A stretch of DNA of 64,000 bases, from the NCBI GenBank assembly GCA_022410635.1, contig JAJVDF010000002.1, positions 1,881,812 to 1,945,811 of the forward strand, read 5' to 3'. A program made the position numbers and the translations under genes. Shown here in pieces: positions 29,930 to 39,251 of the stretch (the stretch's first letter is position 1; each line of letters begins with the position of its first letter). Source of the DNA: Tretioscincus oriximinensis. Its lineage: Eukaryota > Chordata > Lepidosauria > Squamata > Gymnophthalmidae. A model generated the notes under the pieces. The model saw only the letters and a list, made by a program, of their open reading frames with translations, had not been told where the DNA came from and searched no databases.

Positions 29930-30530
29930 CTAGTTCATACTATGGGAGCAACCACAGAGGAGGCCCTGCCCTCGATTCCCACTACTTTTGCTGTTGAAAG
30001 GGCTGGTTCAACCAATAGGGCCTCCTTTGCAGATCTTAATTCATAGGCAGGTTGATATGGGATAAATTGTTCCTTTAGGTATCTGGGGACCAAGTTATTT
30101 AGGCTTTATTTGAGCTCGGTAGTAGATTGGGGGCCAGTGCAGCTCTTTCAATGATGCATGCTTGGACTTTAGTTCCGGACAGCAGTCTAGCTGCTGCATT
30201 CTGCACCAACTGCAGCTTCCGAAACCTTTTCAAGAGCAGACCCATATAGAGCGCATTACAATAGACAAATCTGGAAATTACCAGAGCGTGGATTACTGTG
30301 GCTAAATCATCCCTGTTCAGAAGTGGCCGTAACAGGCAAACCAGACATAACTGGAAGTAAGCACTCCTGGCCACGGCCTCCACCCAATCTTCAAGTGTCA
30401 GCGCAGAGTTCAGGGGCATCCCTTGATTTCGTACCCATCCCTTATGGGACACTTCAGCCCTTTTGGGAACAAGGTGCCTCTCAATTTCATGAATTATACC
30501 TCCAACGTGTCTGGATTCAGCTTCAATGTA
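29930..30530 (-). pseudogene. L2-like LINE reverse transcriptase end, part 1
   Basis: The minus strand encodes RPLLNRDDLATVIHALVISR, then FVYCNALYMGLLLK and LQLVQNAAARLLSGTKV, the conserved C-terminal block of L2 reverse transcriptase. The 3' UTR continues to about 29930. The element resumes at 30875 after a mariner MITE, which split the reading frame. Confidence 0.85.
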
Positions 30531-30874
30531 CAGTGGTACCTCGGTTCTCGAACACAATTCGTTCCGGCAGGACGGTCGAGAACCAATTTGTTCGGGAACC
30601 GAAGCAAGGCGCGCCGGGCCGAAAAAACGCACTCTGATGACGTCAGCAAGGCGCGCCGGGCCGAAAAAACGCACTCTGATGACCTCAGCAAGGCGCGCCT
30701 GGCCGAAAAAANGCACTTTGATGACGTCAGCAAGGCGCGCCTGGCCGAAAGAACGCCGAAGGAAGTTCGAGTTCCAAATCGGTGTTCGGATTCCAGGACA
30801 AAAGTTTCTGGAATCTGCCGGTCGAACACCGATTTGGTCGACTTTCAAGGCGTTCGAGAAGCGAGGTACCACTG
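30531..30874. mobile_element. Tc1/mariner-type MITE, 344 bp, in L2
   Basis: TIRs CAGTGGTACCTCGGTTCTCG and its near reverse complement (GTTCGAGAAGCGAGGTACCA then CTG) are flanked by TA on both sides (30529-30530 and 30875-30876), the Tc1/mariner duplication. The L2 reading frame continues across the insertion. Inside are four 42-bp tandem units starting at 30606, 30648, 30690 and 30732, each with GGCGCGCC. No transposase is encoded; the open frames on both strands come from the repeated unit. Confidence 0.85.
30605..30760. repeat. Four 42-bp tandem units with CRE palindromes
   Basis: Each unit begins CAAGGCGCGCC-GGCCGAAA and ends TGATGACGTCAG. TGACGTCA is perfect at 30638-30645 and 30722-30729, and mutated to TGACCTCA at 30680-30687. 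The fourth unit is incomplete. Confidence 0.9.
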
Positions 30875-30876
30875 TA

Positions 30877-31005
30877 TTGGCCCCCATCCACCCCATCACT
30901 GCTTTCAAGCACCTGTCAAGAACTTCAGCTGCCTCTCCTGATTCAGATGGAACAGAGAGATAGAGCTGAGTGTCATCTACATATTTATTTATTAATTATT
31001 TATTT
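30877..31005 (-). pseudogene. L2-like LINE reverse transcriptase, part 2
   Basis: The minus strand reads VDDTQLYLSVPSESGEAAEV and then LDRCLKAVMGWMGAN, the YADD-T-LYLS catalytic block of L2 and the following helix. The frame resumes in 29930-30530. Confidence 0.85.
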
Positions 31006-31265
31006 ATACTTATACCCTGCCCTATACCCGAAGGTCTCAGGGCGGCCAAAACAGTAAAACACCACTACAAAATTTAGACAGTATAAAACAATATTTAAAA
31101 GTAGGGACAGAGATGACATTTCTTCAGCCAAAGGCCAGTTAAAAGAGATGCGTCTTCAGGGATCTTCTAAAACCATACAACGATGATGACCGACGCACCT
31201 CAAGGGGGAGACTATTCCAAAGACGAGGGGCAACCACTGAGATGACACTATTGATCACCTGATGA
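31006..31265 (-). mobile_element. L2-like LINE 3' UTR and tail
   Basis: (TTTAT)n then TTATACCCTGCCCTATACCC, GAAGGTCTCAGGGCGGCC, TTCAGCCAAAGGCCAGTTAA and AAGGGGGAGACTATTCCAAA. This is the same 3' UTR as at 41563-41960. Its tail lies against the catalytic part of the L2 above, so it is a separate insertion. Confidence 0.75.
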
Positions 31266-31861
31266 CTCTTCCTGTGACTTCATATAGACATTGAACAGCA
31301 TAGGGGAGAGGATCTTTATGTTCTGAAGTTTGAAGTTCTTAAGTTCCATTTACTTTATTGGGTCAAATCAAGAGTATGAAACACCCCCTCCCTTTTGGTC
31401 ACACGAACGCAAGAATATAATTGAGACTTTGGTGTAATTGAACTGCACAAGCGGAACTCTTAGGTCTGGGTGGCTTGGTGTTGAGTGCTCAACTCTTGGT
31501 AACTGCATGGTCCCAACTACAACACGGCCCTCATTTTATGATCTCTGTATAGGGGTATGCCAATCTAAGACAAAGCAAATTCGTTACAAACCACTGGGGT
31601 GCCACCAGTTAGGAGATGCTGGCAGTGACAAGGAGAAACCATTGTACTTTACCCAGACTTCCTTTGGGGGTTTAGGCAATTATTATTTAACTAGGAGTTG
31701 CAGAAAGCTGTGTAAGGAAGGTGCTGCAGGAATTAGCACGGTGCTGCCATGAGGCAGCAAGATGCATCTTTGGGAGTGAGAAGGAAATGATTGCCTCATC
31801 CCTGATGAGCTATGGAACGTTAGGCTGATTTGAGGAAGAAACAAGAGAGTCAATTGGTGGT
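31266..31861. other. ANKRD9 intron, no feature recognised
   Basis: No exon, RNA or classifiable repeat seen. The 104-codon + frame at 31438-31752 shows no domain. Confidence 0.5.
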
Positions 31862-32420
31862 TTGTTTTTTTAAAAATATTTTTGTTTATTAGAATTTTTC
31901 AAAACAAATTACATACATTGAAATCAAAAGCCCGTCCCCTCCTCCCTCCCACAACCTCCCCCCTCCCGCAACTGGAATGGGATATTCAACCTATCAGTCT
32001 TTGTTCCTGGATCATCAGGAAGGTTTCATTGAGCAGAGACTGAGTGAGTCTCTGGAATTCGCAAAGGCAATGAGATTACTCCATTTTGTAGTCCATTGTA
32101 GAGATATTGGAAGCCCTAAACCTTGTAGTCTATATTCACGTAAAACATCAAATAATAAAAATTCTATTATATATTCCCACCATAGTTCGAGTTTCCATTT
32201 CCTCTGATCCTTCCAGCCTCTGGCTAGCACTAAGTGCCCCACCAGGATGGCATTCTCTATAAACAATTTTTCTTCTGCCCTTAAAATGGTGTTTTTGTAA
32301 GAAAGACTGAGAATGGCTGAATTCAAATAGGAAAACTTCTGAAGCCATAATCTTTCCCCATCTGGGCTGTGACTCTCGTTCTTTGGACCAGGCCACAATC
32401 TTTAGTTTCTTTTCCTCCCT
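31862..32420 (-). pseudogene. L1-like LINE, ORF2 C-terminus and 3' UTR
   Basis: The minus strand encodes NAILVGHLVLARGWKDQRKW and KLELWWEYIIEFLLFDVLRE, the A---L-ARGWK----W-LE-WW-Y block at the end of vertebrate L1 ORF2. The 3' UTR is C-rich on the minus strand's complement and ends in AATAAA-like and A-rich sequence near 31862-31900. 5'-truncated. A sister copy is at 39270-39915. Confidence 0.75.
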
Positions 32421-32535
32421 GCATTCTATCCTTCCAAGGAAGGGAGAGATGGTATCTGATATATTTTTAACCATTTTGCTAACATGTTTTTTTTTTAATA
32501 TTCTGTTGCCTGCCCTGAATCCTATGGCAAATGGC

Positions 32536-32990
32536 AGGATATCATAAGCAATAAAAGGCATGTGAGAATGTTCAACATTCCAAGGTATAACGACCAATGA
32601 CTGGGCTCGGAACTTTGGCAGCCTCCAGAGACCAGAGCCCTGTATTGGAAACTGGCTAAAAGACAGAAAGCAGAGGGAAGTAATAAATGGACAGTTCTCT
32701 GGATGGATATCCCAAGGTTCAGTACTGGAACCGGTACTGGGTGGGGTAGGAAGGAAAGGAAGAACAAAGGAAGGAATGGATGAAAGATGGAGGGGAAGGA
32801 AGATAAAAAAGGAAAAATAAAGAAGGAAAGGGAAATGAAAAGAAAGGAAGGAAAGAAAGAAGTGGAAAGTGAAAGGGGATGGGGGCAAGGGAGCAAGAGA
32901 GTGAATGGATGGGAGCAAGGAGGTGGCGGGACTATAGCTCATTGCATTACCGTAATGCAGCAGGCTAATTCCGCCAGTAAATAAATAAGA
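32536..32990 (+). mobile_element. LINE reverse transcriptase scrap fused to purine tract
   Basis: 32575-32735 contains words for the NWL--R-Q-V-NG-FS-W motif (GGAAACTGGCTAAAAGACAG, GTAATAAATGGACAGTTCTC) up to GGTTCAGTACTGG (QGSVLG). It is then joined to a 150-base GGAAGG/GAAAG tract and ends CTCATTGCATTACCGTAATG. The same three-part structure, inverted, is at 60300-60660. Confidence 0.65.
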
Positions 32991-33029
32991 CTTCCATCAA
33001 AAGAGAACTCACTGATTCTTATGGCCAGT

Positions 33030-33255
33030 CTGGTGCAGTGGTCAGAGTGTCAGATTCTTATCTAGAAGTCTCTTGGTTTGATTCTGCACTCCTACACAAA
33101 AGCCTGGAGCTTGGGCAAGTTACAGTTTTTCAAAGGTCTCTCAGACCCACCTACTTCACAAGGTGTCTGTTGAAAAGAGAAGAATAGAAGGTTATGTAAG
33201 TCACTTTGATTCGCTTTGGGTTGAGAAAAGTGGGGTATAAAAACTCCATTATCAT
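33030..33255 (+). mobile_element. tRNA-derived SINE (family B), GGGTATAAA-type tail
   Basis: GGCCAGTCTGGTGCAGTGGT, GTCTCTTGGTTTGATTCTGC, TTCACAAGGTGTCTGTTG, TTGGGTTGAGAAAAGTGGGG and TATAAAAACTCC. Head, body and tail are all present. Confidence 0.85.
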
Positions 33256-33519
33256 CCTACTTCATTGGTTGATGACTGTCAAAGTTTTTTTTTTCTGATA
33301 CTGAATTTCTATCTCCTCCCTTGCTGTTTCATCCCATTGATTTTAGTCCTTCTCTAAGAGAAAACTGAGCTGATCTGTCTGCACTATGACAGTCCCTCAG
33401 ATATTTGTAGACTGGTTTCAGGTCTCCTCTTTTGCACAGAAAGAAAGAACTAATAGCAGTGGGATGAAACTTCAAGGGATTAAATACAGATTAGATATAT
33501 GAAAAACAATTCTAACACA

Positions 33520-33740
33520 TAAGAACATGAGAGGAGCCCACAGCCCATCTAGCCAAGCATTCAGTCACACACAGTGACCCACCAACTGCACTAGGACATC
33601 TTTAAACAGAAGGCAAAACCTTCACCTGTTCTGGATTCCCTCAGGAACTCTGCAACAGTAAGGGCAATCAGTCAGTTAAATTAAGCAGGGGGTTGGGTCC
33701 AATGACCCTGGAAGTCCCTTCCAATTATACGATTCTATTA
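33520..33740. mobile_element. CR1-like 3' tail (minus) and CR1 3' end (plus)
   Basis: 33520-33640 (ACATAAGAACATGAGAGGAG, CCCATCTAGCCAAGCATTCA) is the CR1-like terminus on the minus strand. 33680-33740 (GGGTCCAATGACCCTGGAAG, TCCCTTCCAATTATACGATT) is a CR1 3' end on the plus strand. Confidence 0.7.
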
Positions 33741-34589
33741 CCAAAATGGCTTAGGTTGCCTTCTTAACCAGCTGACTGATTGGCTCAAGTTCAGCTTTCC
33801 TCATATTTGGAAAGATTTTACAGCCACTGTGAAAGACCACTGCAATCATAAAACTGCCACAAAATGGCTGTAAATTACCACGGCACCTTTTACAGCCACT
33901 TTGTACCATTTTTACAACTGAAGCAGCCCTTTATAAGGAAAATAAAAGGGCACCATGACCATAAAAGTGTTACGAAGCAGCCTTAAGCTGCAGCTGTGGC
34001 CTTTCTTGAGATCTTGGCAGGGTGGTTCATCAAACCCAGCAAAGTTCCCTTTAGCTTCAAGTCAAGCTACAATTTTAATACTTGGCTTGGTATGACTTAG
34101 CAGATTTCTAAATCTTAGAGGTTATAATGATCTGCAACACTTTGTTGAGCAAGCAGAGTCTTTGTTAACAAAGAGTANTTCCACATGCCAGTTTATAGCC
34201 TGGGATATCAGGCTAATGTGGGTTATAAACCATCGCCCCTCTGCCCACACNTACCTTATTGTTGCACNGCGGTGTTGGAGCCCTACTCGTGAGGAGCATG
34301 TCGCCGCCATGGCAGTATGGACGATGCTGACTCTCATGCAAAGGCTGCTTGATTTGCTACTTCAGTTGAGATCTCGCCCCGGCAACAAATGGCGACAACA
34401 CATGTGGAAATGAGAGCAGATTTCAGGGCCCTCTGGAAAAGCATCGCCATTTCCCCACTCCCAACAATAGCACATTCACAGAGGGGTGTTGCAAGNGGAT
34501 CATTGACAACATGTGTTGATGTGTGGCAGAGTACCTGGATGGCACTCCCATAGAGACATGAATCTGTCATCTGGATGCACCTCAAGCTC
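33741..34589. other. ANKRD9 intron, no feature recognised
   Basis: Contains repeated TTTTACAGCCACT/AAACTGCCAC words (33800-33960) suggesting an old local duplication. No exon or RNA gene seen. Confidence 0.45.
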
Positions 34590-35590
34590 ATGTGTTATCT
34601 AATTTAGGAACAGTCTCCAGAGGTGGACACAAATGAATGTATGTTTAGACAGGAAGCGGGTATAAAGGCTGATATAAATGAAGATAGAATAAAAAGATAC
34701 GGAATTAGGGGATATATAAAGGAGAGGAAGAAAGAAGNAAAAAGGAATAGCAAAAATGGATAGACAATTAATAGAAGTAAAAGTGATGGGAGAAATATAT
34801 GGAACCTGCAGTACAGACATGGATATAAGAAGAGTGGAAATAGGAAAGGAAATAAGACATGGATATAAGAAGAGAGGAAATAGGAAAGGAAATAAGAATA
34901 AAAGAATGTAATAGTAATTGATTCAAAGGAATTAGAAGAAAAATATTACAGAAATGATACAGAACACCTGCTGAGCTACCACATTATGTTGCCAATATCC
35001 CTGGAACGTGTTGGCATGGTTGCCCAGAAAGAGATGTTTTTATACATATGATATGATATATACATGTGATAAGATCCAGGAAGACTGGGGAAAGGTGGAA
35101 AAAATAAATAAATGCATTGTTCAATTTACAATTAAGATTAATAAGCAAAGTGGAAAATATCATACCTGTACGATTGAGGGATGTAGTGGATACTCTCTTT
35201 TGTCAGGCTGTTCTAATAGGAAGGTGGAAGGACGGAACAAAATGGACAATTCAAAGACTGTTTGACTATATAGCCAATGTAATAGCAATAGAGATATCGA
35301 ATTGTAGAAAACAGTCTAGAAAATGTGCAGAAACTTAAGAGACTGTAAACATAAATGGTTGNTAATTAAAAATTGCTTGGAGGTAAATTGAGCAGTGAAG
35401 TCATAAAATTGATCTTAATATTAATATTCCAGATGTAGTCCCTCTGTAAGGATTGAAATGTACCTATGTAGGGTATAGAAGGAAGAAGGAAAATGGGGGA
35501 AATGTTGTAAATACAATATTGTATATTAAAAATAGTTATTGTATTTCAGTAAAGTGTTTTCAACCCCCCCCCCAAAAAAAAAAAAACCAA
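34590..35590 (+). pseudogene. L1-like LINE, ORF2 C-terminal region, decayed
   Basis: Plus-strand frames read NIPGTCWHGCPERDVFIHMI then YTCDKIQEDWGKVEKINKCI, a GT--H--C----FI-----C--I-E-W L1 ORF2 zinc-knuckle-like block, and later FCQAVLIGRWKDGTKWTIQR with LFDYIAN. Several frameshifts and stops. The 3' end is a C10 run followed by an A-rich tail at 35564-35586. The upstream boundary is uncertain. Confidence 0.65.
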
Positions 35591-36099
35591 TTGTGTTCAC
35601 CATCGAACTGAATATCTGTTTGTTTGATAAGGTAGCAAATAGTTTAATTGAACAAACATTCAACCTTAAAATGGTTTGAAAACCAAAAGCACCAATTCCT
35701 TTTTACGGACAAAACACAGCAGACAAAAACTGTTCACTTGAATTATTTGTCTTTGCAAGCAGGAGCCTGTTTTGATTTGATATTCTTCGAATCATGGCAT
35801 GTTCATTTTGATGCAAACATTCACAAATATGACCTATTTGGTCGAATTTTCAAACACAAACCAGTGTGGTTTGTCTTTGAAACACCACTGGGTATAGTCC
35901 TTGCTTGATCTAGTTCAAAGCTTCCTAAATTCTCCTGACTGAAAGATATTAGTTGTTGAAAAAATATTACTTGTTTCCTGTCACACCTTTACAAATATTC
36001 ACTCAGATCTGTTTAACATTGATCCAGTGAAACTTTGTGATTAGGGAAGGCGAACAAATCCTGGTAGAAACGTTGATTCTTGGGAGATTTTAATGATAC
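35591..36099. other. ANKRD9 intron, no feature recognised
   Basis: The + frame at 35648-35908 (86 codons) has no recognisable domain and no splice sites; not called. Confidence 0.5.
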
Positions 36100-36190
36100 C
36101 TGTTTGCACAAGATTCAGTACTTTAGGAATCCATTAGATGTGCCATAACAGATCCCTGAGGTGGATTACCAAGGCTGTGCAAACAAGGCC
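36100..36190. mobile_element. Foldback MITE, GTTTGCACAG family (copy 2)
   Basis: CCTGTTTGCACAAGATTCAG pairs with AAGGCTGTGCAAACAAGGCC. The interior AATCCATTAGATGTGCCATA and CAGATCCCTGAGGTGGATTA resembles copy 1 at 17328-17452. It ends 140 bases upstream of ANKRD9 exon 2. Confidence 0.6.
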
Positions 36191-36320
36191 TGTCACTTGC
36201 TCAGATTGACAGAAGTATGTATGAAGTTTGGCTGAACTGAAATATTTTACACTAGTGGATATCAGTTAGGGACTTTTAATCTTGTTTTTCATCCCTAAGT
36301 TTTTACAACGTTTTTATTTT

Positions 36321-36329
36321 CTTTTTCAG
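36321..36329 (+). other. ANKRD9: Splice acceptor of ANKRD9 coding exon
   Basis: TTTTTATTTTCTTTTTCAG ends at 36329, a strong polypyrimidine tract and AG. It defines a 5' UTR segment of 87 bases (36330-36416) before the ATG. Confidence 0.85.
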
Positions 36330-36355
36330 AGCATCTCTGTCGCTGTTGCATCTAC

Positions 36356-36673
36356 ATGAAGCAAGTCTTCCACATCCAAAAGAGGAAGCTGCCCATCCTG
36401 AGGCCCAACCTCCACAATGCCTTGGAATGTCAAATGGCTAAACAGCTACAGCTCCCAGTCCCAGAAGCAATGCAAGAAATCCTCCTTTGCCTTCTACCAA
36501 GCAGTGAGGGACCAGTTGCCAGTGTGGCTCTTGGAGGACATCAGGCTGATGGAGGCTTTCCACTGGCAAGAGGGTGGGAAGGTCAGTATCTACTCCCCTT
36601 CCGAGGCCCTCCTTTATGCCCTGGTGCACAACCACCAAGCCTACGCCCGCTACTTACTGAACAAATTCCCTAA
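36356..36673 (+). other. Upstream ORF overlapping ANKRD9 start (105 codons)
   Basis: ATG at 36356 lies in the same exon, 61 bases upstream of the ANKRD9 ATG and in another frame. It stays open to 36673, overlapping the ANKRD9 CDS by 257 bases. Because the predicted 5' exon lacks ATG, this is the first AUG of the predicted mRNA. Its context (CTAC before ATG) is weak; the ANKRD9 AUG (CACA before ATG) has A at -3. The likely effect is partial repression with leaky scanning. No peptide family recognised; the frame is largely a by-product of the overlapping coding sequence. Confidence 0.55.
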
Positions 36674-37304
36674 GAGTGCTCTGGCCGTCCCCAGCCTCCA
36701 CTTCAGCTGCTGTCATTCCTCAGCGCCTCACTTGGCCATGGCTGTCCGCTACAACCGCGTCCACATCCTTGTCGAGATCCTGAAAGCAGTCAGAGACTTC
36801 CCAATGGGGGATCGTGCCAACTATTTGGACCGCANAGGGTGCAGCCGGGTGGAAGGAGGCAAGACCGCCCTGCACGTGGCCTGTGAAATGGCGAGGCCCG
36901 AATGCTTGCTTTTGCTGCTGGGCCATGGGGCCTCCCCTTGCCTCAGGGACGGCGCTGGAAACACACCTTTGGACCTCCTCTTGCAGCAGATTTGGGAAGG
37001 CCCTTCGTCCAATCTGCGCACCAAACTCCTCTTGCTGGACTCGCTCTTCCTCTTTATGCCCTCCGGNTTCCGTTTTTCCATGAGGCAACAGCTACTGGGC
37101 AGCCAGCAGCAATGGCAGGACCTTTTGGGTGAGAACCGGTTCCAGTGGGTAGCAGGCTTAGCGCCTTCTTCCCTCTTCATTAGAGCCATGCAGGTCTTAA
37201 TTGGAGCTATTTCACCAGACCAGTTCCCAGAAGCTCTAGATGAATTGCCTTTGCCACAATTCCTGAAGCCTTTAGATTTAAAACTGAACAAGGACTTGCA
37301 CTAG
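36417..37304 (+). CDS. ANKRD9: ANKRD9, ankyrin repeat domain protein 9 (295 aa, single coding exon)
   Basis: The protein starts [10 protein letters not shown] and follows human ANKRD9 through most of its length (human is 317 aa; the extra residues are in its N-terminus and a loop). Blocks: [20 protein letters not shown] (16-35) and [15 protein letters not shown] (36-50); ankyrin-type helices at about 103-125 ([20 protein letters not shown]) and 146-190 ([20 protein letters not shown], then [20 protein letters not shown]). The C-terminus [13 protein letters not shown] (276-288) resembles a Cul5 box, and [10 protein letters not shown] (252-261) resembles a BC box lacking its Cys. ANKRD9 is reported as a cullin-RING substrate receptor that lowers IMPDH2. 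Codon 140 has an N (ANA; Arg expected) and codon 217 is GGN, always Gly. No frameshift. Confidence 0.97.
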   Translation: MPWNVKWLNSYSSQSQKQCKKSSFAFYQAVRDQLPVWLLEDIRLMEAFHWQEGGKVSIYSPSEALLYALVHNHQAYARYLLNKFPKSALAVPSLHFSCCHSSAPHLAMAVRYNRVHILVEILKAVRDFPMGDRANYLDRXGCSRVEGGKTALHVACEMARPECLLLLLGHGASPCLRDGAGNTPLDLLLQQIWEGPSSNLRTKLLLLDSLFLFMPSXFRFSMRQQLLGSQQQWQDLLGENRFQWVAGLAPSSLFIRAMQVLIGAISPDQFPEALDELPLPQFLKPLDLKLNKDLH

Positions 37305-38254
37305 GACATCTTCTGTTCCCCCTGGGAGTTCTTTTCCTGTGTGATGAAAACAGGTTTCAGCTGTTATGAGGAGAATCCGTGTGTTTGGTTAGGAGGACTG
37401 TGTGGGAGAGAAAAATATGTTTGTTTTAATTAGATTTTTTTCCCAAAAGACTGACTCGTATTGTGTGTTTTTAAAAATACCCTTGTGATGGTAGTGGTGG
37501 GCTGAAATGCTCACATTTCATTTTAAAAGGGTTTTTTTCCCCTCAGTGTTCCAACTCTGACAAAAGATTAGGAGATTCTTTGCACACTAGGTCTCCATTT
37601 CAGAAAGGCTATAAAGGGCTTCTTATCTACAAGTCAATCTGCGATATTGCAGGACCCACCAGAATGACATTTGGACCCCTTCCTAAAACAGATTAAGGCC
37701 TGAGGGCAGATCTTAATTCAGCAGGATTTTCCTTTTAAAATTTTGTCCAATGTACAAACATCTTGAAAAAAAGACAACTAANAGAAAATTCATATAGTGT
37801 GAATGTCCAGCAAAAATGGATATTCAGCGTGTCTGATGGCTAAAAATAATTTCTTCCAAAATGCCTTCTCTGGCCTTTTATGTAACTTAAGAACAGGCAC
37901 TGGAAAGATCTTGGTTGATTTTGAGCCATTATTTTTTAAGCTTGTAGATGCAACCTTGCTGTTTTATCGGGCTTTGTAGGATTTCTCGGCACTTAACCTT
38001 GCCGTGAGCTTGATCATTGAGTCTGTCTGTACCAAGCATGGTTTCTGGTTCAGATTGTGAAAAGAGTTGGCTGGAGCATCGCTGTCTGCATGGAATCAAC
38101 TACTCTAGCCAAATGCCTTTACCATTAGCTTTAGTGTCAGCCTCCAGGGACTCTGCCAGGCAGGAATGAATGATCCTAGCCTCAGAGCCCTGGGCCATCC
38201 ATTTCACTGTTAAGCTTTGGTGCACCACTTAAATGAATCCCTTTAGTAGTGGTC
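37305..38254 (+). other. ANKRD9: ANKRD9 3' UTR and flank, end not located
   Basis: No AATAAA or ATTAAA is visible downstream of the stop codon within about 900 bases, so the poly(A) site cannot be placed. A variant signal or a site past the SINE at 38255 is possible. No other gene seen here. Confidence 0.5.
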
Positions 38255-38490
38255 AGAGCGTAGTGGTTAGAGAGTCAGACTCTTATCTGGAAGTCTCCTG
38301 GTTCGATTCTGCATTCCCTAAAAATCAGCTGGGTGACCTTGAGCTAGGCACTGTTTTTCATAGCTCTTCCAGCTTTACTTACTTCACAAGGTGTCTATTG
38401 TGGAGAAAAGAACAAAAGGTTATGGAAGCCATATTCAGTCCCTTTGGGTCGAGAAAAGCAGGGTATAAAAACCGACTCTTCTTCTTCTTC
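38255..38490 (+). mobile_element. tRNA-derived SINE (family B), GGGTATAAA-type tail
   Basis: AGAGCGTAGTGGTTAGAGAG, GACTCTTATCTGGAAGTCTC, CTGGTTCGATTCTGCATTCC (good B box GGTTCGATTC), TTCACAAGGTGTCTATTGTG, and GTCGAGAAAAGCAGGGTATA then AAAACCGACTC(TTC)n. Among the best preserved copies. Confidence 0.9.
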
Positions 38491-39251
38491 GCCATCATCT
38501 TCTTCATGTAATCTGCAAACGGAAAATGTGCATCTTTTGCACATCCCCTATGATCTGGGTTGACCCACGATAGTATGGTGGTACTCTTTGATGTCTAGGA
38601 TCATCAGTGATGCAGATTAGGCACAAAAGAGGCTCTGCAGGGGGTTGACACCCACAATTAAGATAAACAAAGAAAGGCCCGTAGATGAAACAATTGTACA
38701 AGCTAAAGGAATTGTAGTGCAGCATGTTTAAGATCGGGACGATACCTCAAGCAAAACCTGACATTGGTTCAGCTCGCTCAGCAATTCTCCATGTTTCAAA
38801 GTCGACAGTCCCTTCCATCCCCCCACTAGAGACGCTGAGAATTGGACTTGGGACCTACTGTGGGCAAAGCACTGAGCCGTGGTCATTTGAACGGAGANTT
38901 TAATCTCTGGCCCTGCTAACTGTGAATGCAGCTGTCTGGGCTCTGCTAATCAACAGTTGCATTAATGAAATGTTCGAGCAGGCTGCTAAATCCAGCATTC
39001 CGTCATCCCTTCTGAGCAACTGTCCTATCCCTGCTATATATGTGGTTCTGAGTGTAAGACGACATCCACCTCACCAACATTTTAGGGGCAGCAACCGTAT
39101 CTTGATCCGTGCAAAATACGCTAGGTCGAACCCGTGTGTTTAATGGCCCTTCCCCTTGCAAAAAGATGNGTTGCATCTACTAGAGCTTTTAGACTGTAAC
39201 CACACAGCCCTTGGTTCTTCCAGAATTTCTTGATAATCCGGTTTATCGATT
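38491..39251. other. Intergenic, no gene recognised
   Basis: Unique-looking sequence between a SINE and an L1. Nothing supported. Confidence 0.45.

Noticed and set aside
30531..30874. Possible CRISPR-like array from the four 42-bp repeats
   Set aside because: The units are contiguous with no spacers, lie in a vertebrate genome and are bounded by mariner TIRs.
30099..30963. Plus- and minus-strand frames of 104-269 codons with repeated GPARLADVIRVRFF-like units
   Set aside because: The repetition is the 42-bp tandem array of a mariner MITE, read through into a broken L2. It is not a repeat protein.
38255..38330. Possible tRNA gene (TAGTGGTTAGAG with GGTTCGATTC)
   Set aside because: The A- and B-box-like words are the head of a family-B SINE, followed by the family's body and tail. 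No cloverleaf is formed.
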